Origin: FEN-987 sp964598845
GTDB lineage: Archaea; Thermoproteota; Bathyarchaeia; 40CM-2-53-6
NCBI GenBank assembly: GCA_964598845.1
Contig: CAZRDM010000031.1
Span: forward strand, 1 to 21,967
Direction: 5' to 3'
Length of the DNA stretch: 21,967 nt
Under the pieces are notes generated by a model. That model ran no database searches, had not been told where the DNA came from, and was given only the letters and a program-made list of their open reading frames with translations. Below are positions 1-8,006 of this stretch, in pieces. How positions within the stretch are numbered: position 1 is the stretch's first letter; each line of letters begins with the position of its first letter. The position numbers and the translations under genes were made by a program.

Positions 1-38
1 GGATTCGAAGCCATGAAGGCATACGCCACAGTCTAGCT
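1..38 (-). tRNA. tRNA-Leu-like fragment (3' half, cut by window start)
   Basis: Read on the minus strand, this stretch carries the variable arm and T-arm region of an archaeal tRNA-Leu: a block reading TGTGGCGTATGCCTTC followed by a T-loop of the TTCGAAT type. The intact tRNA-Leu near 19.2 kb shows the same blocks with a different T-stem, so this is not a simple copy of that gene. The 3' acceptor lies beyond the left edge. To the right I find no acceptor, D-arm or anticodon arm before the toxin-antitoxin genes, so this is either a tRNA remnant or a gene with unusually placed introns. Confidence 0.4.
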
Positions 39-68
39 CATCATTCCTTCTCGATTGGGAGTCCAGCG

Positions 69-77
69 CTTTTAACC
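69..77 (+). promoter_or_regulatory. Probable TATA box of the first vapBC pair
   Basis: An A/T-rich CTTTTAACC box lies about 30 nt before the ATG at 107. That spacing fits an archaeal promoter giving a leaderless or nearly leaderless transcript. The call rests on position and composition only. Confidence 0.35.
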
Positions 78-106
78 ATGTATGTACATTGTACTTACGA
101 GAATCC

Positions 107-400
107 ATGACCGTAATTACGGTTAGGCTCCCCGAGCGGCTGAGGAAGGAAATGCGAAAGCTGAAAGGAGTTAATTGGTCAGCGCTGGTACGCGATGCTA
201 TTGAATCGAGGATAAGTCTTGAGGCCGCCAGATCTGAGCGTGACTGGGACAGAGTCAGGGAGGCCGTTAAGCTTACCGACGCTATCTTTGAGGAGATGCA
301 TCGGAAACATGGGCATATCGACTACAACAGCGCGGAGACGATACGCTATTGGAGAGAAAAAAGATACGGACCTACATATTGGACACGTCGGTCGCGATAA
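107..400 (+). CDS. vapB: VapB-type ribbon-helix-helix antitoxin
   Basis: A 97-residue protein beginning MTVITVRLPE. The N-terminal 30-35 residues fit a ribbon-helix-helix DNA-binding domain: a short beta strand (ITVRLPERL), a first helix, and a second helix around NWSALVRDAIESR. The charged, helical C-terminal half would wrap the toxin. Such antitoxins neutralise a PIN-domain RNase and repress their own operon. The reading frame can be extended to a TTG at 89, but the ATG at 107 starts right at the domain and suits the upstream TATA-like box. Its 3' end overlaps the toxin gene by 52 nt, which implies coupled translation. Assignment rests on domain pattern and context. Confidence 0.8.
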   Translation: MTVITVRLPERLRKEMRKLKGVNWSALVRDAIESRISLEAARSERDWDRVREAVKLTDAIFEEMHRKHGHIDYNSAETIRYWREKRYGPTYWTRRSR

Positions 401-798
401 AGTGGTTCGTAGACGAGGATGACTCCGATAAGGCAAGGCATCTCAGAGATAGCTTTGTGGACGGTCGGTCGGAACTAGTAGCTCCAGACTTACTCAAGTA
501 CGAACTGGCTAGCGCGCTGCGCTTCCACCCCATTGCAGATGTCGCCCGATCAACTCTCTTGAATGCTTTACGCGCGATAGACAATTACCAGTTCCTGATT
601 CAACCATCAAAGGAGGCTTGGACTCTCGCGATCGAATTGTCCTATTCGACTCCGATTTCTCTATACGACGGACTCTACTTGGGCCTTTCACACGTCTTGA
701 GATCACCTTTGGTCACAGCAGACCAGAAGTTGATCAGATCACTTCCTCAGCGTCAGAGAATCAATGTACTTCCGCTTTCTGAGTTCGAGTCAGCTTAG
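349..798 (+). CDS. vapC: VapC-type PIN-domain ribonuclease toxin
   Basis: A 149-residue single-domain PIN protein. The four acidic metal-binding residues expected of an active PIN nuclease are visible: D12 in ILDTS, E52 in LKYEL, D107 in SLYDGL and D125 in TADQKL. VapC toxins use Mg or Mn at this site to cut RNA, often tRNA or rRNA, when the antitoxin is lost. The frame opens at a TTG inside vapB, and no ATG lies before the first catalytic Asp, so the non-standard start is well supported. Length and the overlap with vapB are normal for an archaeal VapBC pair. A tRNA-like fragment lies just upstream of the pair. Confidence 0.88.
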   Translation: MERKKIRTYILDTSVAIKWFVDEDDSDKARHLRDSFVDGRSELVAPDLLKYELASALRFHPIADVARSTLLNALRAIDNYQFLIQPSKEAWTLAIELSYSTPISLYDGLYLGLSHVLRSPLVTADQKLIRSLPQRQRINVLPLSEFESA

Positions 799-911
799 GG
801 AGTCTTTTCATAGAAAGCAAAAAAGCTAAGCAATCTTTTCTTTTCAAATCGACGAGATGGGATATAGCAATCTCTATGAATGCTTGAGCCCTCCGTTCTC
901 GCCGAAGCACA

Positions 912-1682
912 ATGAGCCTTGAGGAGTTCACATCCCTAGCCAAATATTATGATCGCATTGTAGGAGATCGAACCGAGGAAATCGCGTTTTATCGACGGGT
1001 TCTTGGACCGTATGGAAAGAGGATCCTCGATGTGGCGTGCGGGACCGGTGCCATCGCTATACCGCTAGCCCACGAGGGCATTCACGTAACTGGAATAGAT
1101 CAAAGCCAACACATGCTAGATGAGGCCAATCGAAAACTTGAGCATGTGAGACCCAACGTTCGGAACAGGATAAGGCTCTCGAAGGGGGATATGAGGAAGT
1201 TCGAGCTGGATGAGCAAAATTTCGACGGCGCATTCATCGCCTTCAATACTTTTCTCTTCATGATCTCTAGGAAAGATCAGAAAGCTGTCCTTGGGTGCAT
1301 TCGCAATCACCTGAGGCGTGAAGGTGCATTACTCCTAGAGGTCTTTCAGCCCGATTATCTTAGGCCCCAGGGCGTGCTCAGGCTTGAGCGAAGCTACAGA
1401 GATCCAACCACGGGAACGATTATCCTGAGAATGACGCAACAGACCATAAGCCCTCAGGACCAAGTCACGCATGTTTCGAGTCTAACTCTCGCGAGAGAGC
1501 AACGAAAGGAATGGCAATTCTTCTTTGACGAATACGATCTCTACCTTTTCGCACGGGGAGAACTACAGCAGTTGGTGGAGAGCGAGGGCTTTCAGGTCAT
1601 AGATATCTACGGGGACTACAAACGCCACCCATTCAATAAGGACAGCAAGAAGATGCTTCTTCTAGCTGAGAAATCAGGCTAA
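912..1682 (+). CDS. Class I SAM-dependent methyltransferase
   Basis: A 256-residue protein of the small-molecule/ubiE-like methyltransferase type. Motif I is clear at about residues 38-47 (ILDVACGTGA), followed by the acidic residue that holds the SAM ribose (GIDQS, near residue 60) and a motif IV-like FDGAFIAFNTF segment. An N-terminal LAKYYDRIVGD block is usual for this family. The substrate cannot be told from sequence. The gene converges with the DedA gene, their stop codons overlapping by 4 nt. The 113-nt gap before it holds a short inverted repeat (GAGAT/ATCTC near 854-874) but no clear operator. It appears to be a single-gene unit. Confidence 0.82.
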   Translation: MSLEEFTSLAKYYDRIVGDRTEEIAFYRRVLGPYGKRILDVACGTGAIAIPLAHEGIHVTGIDQSQHMLDEANRKLEHVRPNVRNRIRLSKGDMRKFELDEQNFDGAFIAFNTFLFMISRKDQKAVLGCIRNHLRREGALLLEVFQPDYLRPQGVLRLERSYRDPTTGTIILRMTQQTISPQDQVTHVSSLTLAREQRKEWQFFFDEYDLYLFARGELQQLVESEGFQVIDIYGDYKRHPFNKDSKKMLLLAEKSG

Positions 1683-2428
1683 ACCCTCTCGGCCGAAGAT
1701 TTCCTACTCGAAGTCAACCTCCACCCTATCCAAATTACAAGGAGAACGAGGAAGGCGTAGACGACGAGATTGATGTATCTGAATGCTTCGACGATAGCGT
1801 CCCAAGAGGAACCCAACCACCACCCCAAGTAGACGAGAATGATGTTCCAAGGTAGACATCCTGCAAGGGTGTAGACAGCGAACTTCCACCTGCTCATCCT
1901 GTAGAGTCCGGCCGGGAATGAGATGAGAACTCGCGCGGCCGGTACAAGGCGGAAGGCGGCGACCGCTACGCCACCATATCGCTGGAACCATAGATGTGCC
2001 TTCTGCAAATGCTCCGAGCTCACGAATGGGATCTTGGACGGTTCTGTTAGGAGGCGACTTCCGAGAATCGAGCCCAAGTAGTAATCGATGAAAGATCCGA
2101 TCAGGGCAGCCAGCGTTGTGTAGAATATGATGGGCCAGAACTCTAACGTTCGTTGATATACCAAGTAGCCAGCGAAGGGTAGGATCATCTCACTTGGGAC
2201 CGGGAAGGCAGCGGCCTCGAGAAGCATCAGAACAAAGATTCCAGCGTAACCTGCCTCCGATGCCACGTCGATGATCTGTCTCGTCAAGGCACCAACAAAC
2301 GAGAACATCCCTTCACCACTTCCTCCGCCAGTCCTTTCGGCGACGTCCTCAAGGTAAGTAAGCGAAATCAAAACGACCGGAAAGACTAGAAGGAAAAATA
2401 TCAGATAGTTGCGAGTCGAAGCTTTCAT
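1679..2428 (-). CDS. DedA/VTT-family integral membrane protein
   Basis: A 249-residue membrane protein of the DedA (SNARE-associated, VTT-domain) family. It has an N-terminal membrane segment (residues 7-25), then the family core: a re-entrant segment with EAAAFPVPSE followed by PFAGYL, and the hallmark FRLVPAARVLISFPAG stretch carrying the conserved arginines. Two more hydrophobic segments close the protein. DedA proteins act in membrane homeostasis, and some members move lipid carriers or phospholipids; the role here is not determined. It lies 66 nt downstream of the big repeat protein on the same strand, so the two may share a transcript. The stop overlaps that of the convergent methyltransferase. 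Confidence 0.85.
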   Translation of the reverse strand: MKASTRNYLIFFLLVFPVVLISLTYLEDVAERTGGGSGEGMFSFVGALTRQIIDVASEAGYAGIFVLMLLEAAAFPVPSEMILPFAGYLVYQRTLEFWPIIFYTTLAALIGSFIDYYLGSILGSRLLTEPSKIPFVSSEHLQKAHLWFQRYGGVAVAAFRLVPAARVLISFPAGLYRMSRWKFAVYTLAGCLPWNIILVYLGWWLGSSWDAIVEAFRYINLVVYAFLVLLVIWIGWRLTSSRKSSAERV

Positions 2429-2494
2429 CGCTCATCCCAAGGCATCGACATTCGGAAGTATAACAGAAATTTCTCACTCCATGCAACGATCCTT

Positions 2495-4447
2495 CTAACC
2501 GCATTCTCTTCTTTGCCGTCTCCGAACATGAGTGATGGTGATAATCGTCGTTAGGAAAACCACAGCCAAGCTCGGTTCTACCCAATCAAATTCTGGTATC
2601 GGTCTCACTTCCTGCCCAACAAGTAGGATCGTGGCTTGACTTCCCCCACTTGGAGGGGCACCAACGATCAGACCGAAACCGCTCGAGACTAGGTCGACGG
2701 AGTAGAGGTCTGGGTTCCCCACGGGAGAGGGAGAGGGTGTTACTGGATACCAGCTGATGCCTGTCCACTGGAGGATTGTTCCTGAATCGCCCACAGTCCA
2801 AGCTTCTTGTGGGTTCACTTGAACAACTGAATTCAGGTCCGTTGAGACGAAGGCGGCGACACTGAGCCAGAGCGTTCCATCATAATGCAGGATCGTCCCA
2901 CCTGCTCCCACCGTCCAGCCGTGGTTCAGGTCTGTGAGGAATACTGAGTTCAAACTGGCGCCGGTGGGACTCGTCAGTCGAACCCATAGGCCGCTCGTGC
3001 CATCGTACCGAAGTATCGTCCCAGCATCGCCAACCGCCCAGCCATCAGAACCTCCGAGCATGAAGACACTTCGCAATGCATTTGCCGTGGGAGAAGAGAC
3101 CGCATTCCATGAGCCTCCTGAATAACGTAGGATCGTCCCCATGTCTCCCACCACCCATCCATTGCTTGAGTCCACCATGAATACAGAGCGGAGGATAACG
3201 CCGGAAACTGGCGTAGGGACCTGCGTCCAAGTTCCACCAGTGAAATGAAGTATCATCGGCGTGCTCCCGACCCCACCAACTGCCCAACCGTCGGATGGGC
3301 TTACCATGAAAACTGAGTAGAGGTCAGAGATCTGTCCCAACACGCTTCCCCTAGTGAATGATACACCGTTCCAATGCACCACGCTAGGTTCACCTGATCC
3401 TGTTCCACAACCACCAGTTGAGCAACCCACTAGCCACCCATCGCTGCTACTTGTCAGGTAGACCGATCGTAAATCCACGGCCGGGACTCCTTGTGAAGGC
3501 TGTTCTCCCAAGACAACGATTGTACCAACATCGCCCACTGCCCATCCAGTGTTTCCAGAAAAGTAGACGGCGTTGAGATTCTGATTCGTAGCTAGGAGGT
3601 TGGGTGGCAAAGCGGTCCATACGCCGCCAGAAAAATGTAGGACTGCGCTACCGGCACCAACGGTCCATCCCTCCGCTTGATTAACCATGAAAACAGATCG
3701 CAGATCCTGATTAGTTGTTCCAGGAGAAACAGGACCAATCCATGAGCCGGAGGTGTAGCGAAAGATGGCTCCCGCGTTGCCTACTGCCCATCCCTCATTC
3801 GAATCTACCATGAATACTGAGTTCAGCGTCGTTCCAACAGTCGCGAATAGAGCCCATCCACCGCTTGTGTAATGATAGATTATCCCACCGACGCCTACTG
3901 CCCATCCTTCGTTCGCCGTAACCATGAAAATGGAATTCAGTCCGGAAACCGCGGATGAAATGTAGTTCCATCCACCTCCAAGCCCAACCGTCCCAGACCA
4001 ATGCCAAAAAGCACCTGAGATGGAGTCAACGGTCCAAGCATCGTTCGGAGTGACCATGAATACTGAGGCGAGCCTCTGAGCACTGGGAGCAGAAAGTCCA
4101 GAGGTTGCCAACGACCAAGAGACACCACTCCAAAACAGAGCGGTTGCGCTTCCACCACTTCCGCCGACTGCAAAACCATCGTTCGTGTTGGGCATGTTGG
4201 GCGGTCCAAAGGAAAGTCCAAACAAGTCTGAAGCCGTGCCAGACGGCACGAGCCTCCATGCCACCCCATCGAAATGTATGATGGTCCCTCCGCTGCCCAC
4301 AGCCCAGCCGTTGCTGGGGCTCAAGAGAACTAACCCATTCAGGTTGTTTGTGGTGGGTGGAGAGGCGCCGACACGAACAATCAACCAAGGATATGCAATC
4401 AAGAGAAGAAAGGCGACCACGACAATCGCGAAGGTAGTGGAACGCAA
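2495..4447 (-). CDS. Secreted WAVG-repeat beta-propeller protein with PEF-CTERM-like sorting tail
   Basis: A 650-residue exported protein. Residues 1-28 form a signal peptide or membrane anchor. Residues from about 36 to 610 are 14 imperfect repeats of about 40 residues, each with a core like LRSVFMV..SDGWAVGD.GTILRY.GG.W, the pattern of YCF48-like/BNR-type beta-propeller blades. The last 35 residues read PIPEF, then a hydrophobic helix (LAVVFLTTIITI), then a basic end (HVRRRQRR). This tripartite tail matches archaeal PEF-CTERM-type sorting signals, which are handled by archaeosortases. The protein is probably displayed on the cell surface, where it would bind a protein or polymer. No catalytic residues are evident. 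It is divergent from enolase and upstream of dedA. Confidence 0.8.
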   Translation of the reverse strand: MRSTTFAIVVVAFLLLIAYPWLIVRVGASPPTTNNLNGLVLLSPSNGWAVGSGGTIIHFDGVAWRLVPSGTASDLFGLSFGPPNMPNTNDGFAVGGSGGSATALFWSGVSWSLATSGLSAPSAQRLASVFMVTPNDAWTVDSISGAFWHWSGTVGLGGGWNYISSAVSGLNSIFMVTANEGWAVGVGGIIYHYTSGGWALFATVGTTLNSVFMVDSNEGWAVGNAGAIFRYTSGSWIGPVSPGTTNQDLRSVFMVNQAEGWTVGAGSAVLHFSGGVWTALPPNLLATNQNLNAVYFSGNTGWAVGDVGTIVVLGEQPSQGVPAVDLRSVYLTSSSDGWLVGCSTGGCGTGSGEPSVVHWNGVSFTRGSVLGQISDLYSVFMVSPSDGWAVGGVGSTPMILHFTGGTWTQVPTPVSGVILRSVFMVDSSNGWVVGDMGTILRYSGGSWNAVSSPTANALRSVFMLGGSDGWAVGDAGTILRYDGTSGLWVRLTSPTGASLNSVFLTDLNHGWTVGAGGTILHYDGTLWLSVAAFVSTDLNSVVQVNPQEAWTVGDSGTILQWTGISWYPVTPSPSPVGNPDLYSVDLVSSGFGLIVGAPPSGGSQATILLVGQEVRPIPEFDWVEPSLAVVFLTTIITITHVRRRQRRECG

Positions 4448-4557
4448 GTTTCTGACAACCCAGCACTTAGCGGCTCAACGTAATAGGGTTCAGTGACTTT
4501 TAGCGCCTTTGCAATCTTCATATGCAACAGCCATTTTCATAGCCCAGATGCGTCTCG

Positions 4558-5844
4558 ATGCCTAATGGATTGCATATTACTACAGTCGGCGGGCGTGAGA
4601 TCTTAGATTCTAGAGGAAATCCCACGGTTGAAGCAGTTGTGGGGGCGAGTGATCTGTGCGAAACGGCGGCAGTGCCGTCCGGTGCCTCAACCGGCATACA
4701 TGAGGCGCTAGAACTACGTGATGGCGATCCAAAGAGGTACAAGGGATTGGGCGTTCTAAGGGCGCTCCAGAATATTGAGAGAGTGATTGCTCCGAAGCTA
4801 ATTGGACGTGACCCGCGTCAGCAGAGCCAAATCGACCAGTTGATGATCGATCTGGATGGGACACCTAACAAGTCGAATCTTGGAGCCAACGCCATCTTGG
4901 CTGTGTCCTTGGCTGTGGCGAAACTGGCGGCCAGATTGGAAGGCAAGGCGCTGTATCAGTATCTGAGCGATGGCAACGGCCAAACGCTCCCAGTCCCCGT
5001 CATGAATGTGATAAACGGCGGCAAGCATGCTGGGACAGGTCTCAAGATCCAAGAATTCATGATCATACCGGCAGGCGCCAGAAGTTTCAGGGAGTCTCTG
5101 AGAATTGGTTCAGAGATCTACCACACACTCAAGAAAACGATACAGTCGAAGTTCGGGAAGCAATCGATAAACGTCGGTGATGAGGGTGGATTCGCTCCAC
5201 CAATGACCATGACATCGGAGGCGCTTGAAACACTTCTTGCAGCCATCTCCGAGGCAGGCTACACAGGTGGAAAGGACGTTTTTCTTGGTATGGACGCCGC
5301 TTCATCCGAATTCTACACTGGAGGAGGATACGAAATCGATGGAGAGACCAAATCAGCCGAACGACTCGCAGATTTCTACCACCGCTTGATCGAGATCTTT
5401 CCAATCTTGTACCTTGAGGATCCATTCGAGCAAGAGGATTTCAGGTCCACCGCAGAGCTCACGAAGAAAATCGGGGGCAGAGTTCAGATTGTCGGCGACG
5501 ACATATTCGTAACCAATGTTACAAGGTTGAAGAGGGGGATCGACATGGGCGCTGGAAATGCTCTGCTCTTGAAGGTGAATCAGATAGGCACTTTAACCGA
5601 GGCTATGGCCGCAGCAAAGTTGGCCTTCAACAATGGCTACAAAGTTGTAACAAGCCATAGATCGGGTGAAACAGAAGACACAACCATCGCAGATCTGGCC
5701 GTCGCCTTGAACTGCGGCCAAATAAAGACAGGGGGGCCCTGTCGCGGGGAGCGAACGGCGAAATACAACAGACTACTACACATCGAGGAAGAACTCAGAG
5801 AAAACGCCCGCTTTCCCGGGCTCGAGACATTCCGAGGGTCCTAG
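4558..5844 (+). CDS. eno: Enolase (phosphopyruvate hydratase)
   Basis: A full-length enolase (428 residues) interconverting 2-phosphoglycerate and phosphoenolpyruvate in the cytoplasm. The N-terminal domain carries REILDSRGNPTVE and the mobile loop PSGASTG (residues 40-46). The barrel carries the Mg ligands D246 (GMDAAS), E287 (LEDP) and D314 (GDDIF), the acid E209 (GDEGG), the base K339 (LLKVNQIGT), H157 (GGKHAG), H367 (TSHRSGETEDT) and K390 (IKTG). The C-terminal stretch reads GGPCRGERTAKYNRLL where many enolases have GAPxRxER, a mild variation. The ATG at 4558 starts right before the first strand. The gene stands alone between the divergent repeat protein and the redox operon. Confidence 0.97.
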   Translation: MPNGLHITTVGGREILDSRGNPTVEAVVGASDLCETAAVPSGASTGIHEALELRDGDPKRYKGLGVLRALQNIERVIAPKLIGRDPRQQSQIDQLMIDLDGTPNKSNLGANAILAVSLAVAKLAARLEGKALYQYLSDGNGQTLPVPVMNVINGGKHAGTGLKIQEFMIIPAGARSFRESLRIGSEIYHTLKKTIQSKFGKQSINVGDEGGFAPPMTMTSEALETLLAAISEAGYTGGKDVFLGMDAASSEFYTGGGYEIDGETKSAERLADFYHRLIEIFPILYLEDPFEQEDFRSTAELTKKIGGRVQIVGDDIFVTNVTRLKRGIDMGAGNALLLKVNQIGTLTEAMAAAKLAFNNGYKVVTSHRSGETEDTTIADLAVALNCGQIKTGGPCRGERTAKYNRLLHIEEELRENARFPGLETFRGS

Positions 5845-5863
5845 CCCTCTAACAGTTAGAGGG
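5845..5863 (+). terminator. Perfect 8-bp hairpin directly after enolase
   Basis: CCCTCTAA at 5845-5852 and its exact reverse complement TTAGAGGG at 5856-5863 are split by 3 nt. The repeat begins at the base after the enolase stop codon. It could fold as a terminator or as a 3' end-protecting stem. There is no following T-run, so the terminator role is inferred from position. Confidence 0.5.
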
Positions 5864-5869
5864 ATAGGA

Positions 5870-5887
5870 TATTAGTATATGCTAATA
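5870..5887 (+). promoter_or_regulatory. Palindromic operator before the ArsR gene
   Basis: TATTAG (5870-5875) and CTAATA (5882-5887) form an exact inverted repeat with a 6-nt A/T-rich centre (TATATG). It lies 20 nt before the ArsR start codon. ArsR-family dimers typically bind A/T-rich dyads of about this size overlapping their own promoter, so this is the likely autoregulatory site. The A/T-rich centre may also serve as the TATA element. Confidence 0.6.
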
Positions 5888-5907
5888 CTCTCAGAATATG
5901 ATCTCCA

Positions 5908-6231
5908 ATGAGACCCTACAGGCTTCAAGCAGACCTTTGCAGAGCCCTGGCACATCCAACGAGATTGCATATCCTTGACCTACTCTCCAAACAAGAACGA
6001 AATGTCGAAGAACTCGCGAAACTAACCGACACCAGTCAATCGAACTTGTCTCAGCATCTTGCAGCTCTCCGACAGCAAAAGCTTGTCGTGCCCAGACGCG
6101 CCGGAATGAACGTATACTACGCATTGTCCAACCCAAGGATAGCGGACGCATGCTCCCTCATTCGTGAGGTGCTTGCGGAGGTGCTGGAACGCGATCATCG
6201 AGCCGCCAGAATTTTGGAGGTGCCGAGCTAG
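5908..6231 (+). CDS. ArsR-family winged-helix regulator
   Basis: A 107-residue ArsR/SmtB-type repressor. The helix-turn-helix is plain (VEELAKLTDTSQSNLSQHLAALRQQKLV, roughly residues 33-60), followed by the wing (VVPRRAGMNVYYAL). The start helix reads LCRALAHPTRLHILDLL, standard for the family. The classical metal-binding ELCVCDL motif is missing. Cysteines are C11 in helix 1 and C82 in the C-terminal dimer helix, two elements that pack against each other in ArsR dimers, so a thiol switch is conceivable. The stop codon abuts the ATG of the next gene, tying it to the thiol-redox genes it probably controls. Confidence 0.88.
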   Translation: MRPYRLQADLCRALAHPTRLHILDLLSKQERNVEELAKLTDTSQSNLSQHLAALRQQKLVVPRRAGMNVYYALSNPRIADACSLIREVLAEVLERDHRAARILEVPS

Positions 6232-6897
6232 ATGGGTGTGCTTCCAGAATCTCAGGTCAAACGTCTGAAAGCGGATCTGCAACAGAAACTCATGGATCCT
6301 GTAACGCTCGCAGTCTTCACCCAAGAGTACGAGTGCGATTACTGCCGCGAAACTCGCGAGCTAGCAGAGGAACTTGCCTCTCTGACCGATAAGATCAGAG
6401 TCGAGATATTCGACCTTGTGAAGGACAAAGAGAAAGCGGTCGAGTTCGATGTGGACAAGGTTCCAGCAATAGTCATCGTGGGTTCGAAGAGATTTCACGT
6501 GAAGTTCTATGGAGTTCCCGCAGGCTACGAGTTCAACACATTCCTGAAGGACATCATTCAGGCATCCCAGGGACGGACTGAGTTGGCTCCTGAAACGCGC
6601 AAAGCACTGAGCAGATTAACCTCTCCTGTTCACATCAAGGTCTTCGTAACTCCGACGTGCCCATACTGTCCGGGAGCTGTTAGCCTAGCCCACCAGTTCG
6701 CCATGGAGAACCCGAACATCAAAGCGGAGATGATAGAGATTAGCGAGTTTCCACAGCTCGCTGTCAAGTACAATGTTATGGGCGTACCGAAGATTGTGAT
6801 CAACGAGGCTCGCGAACTTCTTGGACTGCAGCCTGAGGAAGAATTCCTGCGTCACGTAGAGGCTGCCGCTAGGTCTTCCTCACTTGTTTACGGTTAG
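6232..6897 (+). CDS. Protein disulfide oxidoreductase (two thioredoxin folds)
   Basis: A 221-residue protein with tandem glutaredoxin/thioredoxin folds, the size and shape of archaeal PDO (about 225 residues). Each half has a CxxC active site: C35-D-Y-C38 and C143-P-Y-C146. The matching cis-prolines are seen at about P78 (KVPAIV) and P186 (GVPKIV). PDOs form, reduce or shuffle disulfides in cytoplasmic proteins, and the C-terminal CPYC site is usually the more active. The ATG follows the ArsR stop codon with no gap, so the genes are co-transcribed. No signal peptide is present. Confidence 0.92.
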   Translation: MGVLPESQVKRLKADLQQKLMDPVTLAVFTQEYECDYCRETRELAEELASLTDKIRVEIFDLVKDKEKAVEFDVDKVPAIVIVGSKRFHVKFYGVPAGYEFNTFLKDIIQASQGRTELAPETRKALSRLTSPVHIKVFVTPTCPYCPGAVSLAHQFAMENPNIKAEMIEISEFPQLAVKYNVMGVPKIVINEARELLGLQPEEEFLRHVEAAARSSSLVYG

Positions 6898-6912
6898 GAG
6901 AAGGGTCAAATC

Positions 6913-7341
6913 ATGGAGACAGAGTTCACGACCACTCTGGACCAAGTGAAGGACTACACTTTCACTGTAACTTTCGATAAAGAAACGATGAAGGCGTTGA
7001 CAGTGGATGAGCCTGAGCCCCTTGGAAGCGGACAGGGGCCCAATGCTTCTCGAGTTCTTGCGAGCGCAGTGGGACACTGCCTTAGCGCCAGTCTACTCTT
7101 CTGTCTACAGAAGTCTCGAATTCCACTGAAACACATGGCCACGAAGGTTCACACAACCCTCGCGAGAAATGAGGCCGGTCGATGGAGAGTGCAGGCCATC
7201 AAGGTCGAGATAAAGGCAGACCCGGAGAGCGAACAAGAGCGCGAACGCATGAAAAGATGTTTAGACATTTTCGAGGATTTCTGCATCGTCACCCAGAGCG
7301 TCAGGAAAGGGATCAATGTTCAAGTGAACGTTCAGATCTGA
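6913..7341 (+). CDS. OsmC-family peroxiredoxin-like protein
   Basis: A 142-residue OsmC/Ohr-superfamily protein. The two conserved cysteines of this family are present: C56 in VGHCLSASLLF and C124 in FEDFCIVTQSV, the latter followed by RKGI. Members reduce organic hydroperoxides with these cysteines, getting electrons from a dithiol partner; the neighbouring PDO is a natural candidate. The usual central helix and beta-strand pattern (VHTTLARNEAGRWRVQAIKVEI) is recognisable. It begins 15 nt after the PDO stop, with an AGGAG-type ribosome site just upstream. Confidence 0.88.
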   Translation: METEFTTTLDQVKDYTFTVTFDKETMKALTVDEPEPLGSGQGPNASRVLASAVGHCLSASLLFCLQKSRIPLKHMATKVHTTLARNEAGRWRVQAIKVEIKADPESEQERERMKRCLDIFEDFCIVTQSVRKGINVQVNVQI

Positions 7342-7467
7342 CATAGGCAGGCGTGAAGCTAGGAGATATTCAGGAGGATATTCACCAAGGTTCCCTTTTC
7401 GGTGGTGATAACGCTACTTCTATCTATTCTCGTTTGGTTAGTTGCCGATTGTGGGAGATGATGCGTC

Positions 7468-7995
7468 TTGGATGCGTATGAATGCGTTGCGACGAAACTG
7501 GATCTGCGAGAATTCGATTCGAAGAATGTGCCTAATGATGTGAAACTGAAAGTCCTAGAAGCAGGGCGACTAACAGGGAGCGGCATGAATGTCCAGCACT
7601 GGCGATTCATACTAGTTCAGCAAGCCGAACTTCTCAAGAAGCTGGCAGATGACAGTACCACCGGCAAATGGGTGGAGCACGTCAATTTTGCGGTTATCGT
7701 TCTAACAAATCCACGTTATGGGTTCCATCTGATAGACGCTGGGAGGGCTGCTCAGGATATGCAAGTTGCCGCTTGGAACTATGGGGTGACTTCATGCATC
7801 TTCACCGGAATGCGTCGAGAGGCTCTCGAGAAGGACTTCGCAATCCCGAAGGACCTGGAACCCAGCATAGTGATAGGTTTCGGGTATCCCGCTAGGAAAA
7901 TTTCTGGAAAGAAGAAGAACCGTAGGCCTCTTCATGAGCTAGGCTTCTCGGAGCGTTACGGGCAACCCTTCAAATCACAGCAGATTGTAGCCTGA
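7468..7995 (+). CDS. Nitroreductase-family FMN oxidoreductase
   Basis: A 175-residue nitroreductase-fold protein. Family marks are the RLTGSGMNVQHWRFILV segment (FMN phosphate and ring contacts, residues 32-48), HLIDAGRAAQDMQVAAWNYGV (the central helix, where many members read D.g...qn..LaA...Gl) and a C-terminal IVIGFGYPA strand. Such enzymes use NAD(P)H or F420H2 and FMN to reduce nitro compounds, quinones or enals. The frame opens with a TTG preceded by GGGAG 10 nt upstream; no in-frame ATG precedes the domain. It is the fourth gene of the redox cluster, after a 126-nt gap. Confidence 0.85.
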   Translation: MDAYECVATKLDLREFDSKNVPNDVKLKVLEAGRLTGSGMNVQHWRFILVQQAELLKKLADDSTTGKWVEHVNFAVIVLTNPRYGFHLIDAGRAAQDMQVAAWNYGVTSCIFTGMRREALEKDFAIPKDLEPSIVIGFGYPARKISGKKKNRRPLHELGFSERYGQPFKSQQIVA

Positions 7996-8006
7996 CTCTG
8001 CAGTAG

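Noticed and set aside
7376..7459. A short hydrophobic frame (KVPFSVVITLLLSILVWLV) in the gap before the nitroreductase gene
   Set aside because: It could be a small membrane peptide, but it has no standard start codon in a sensible place and no homologue I can recognise.
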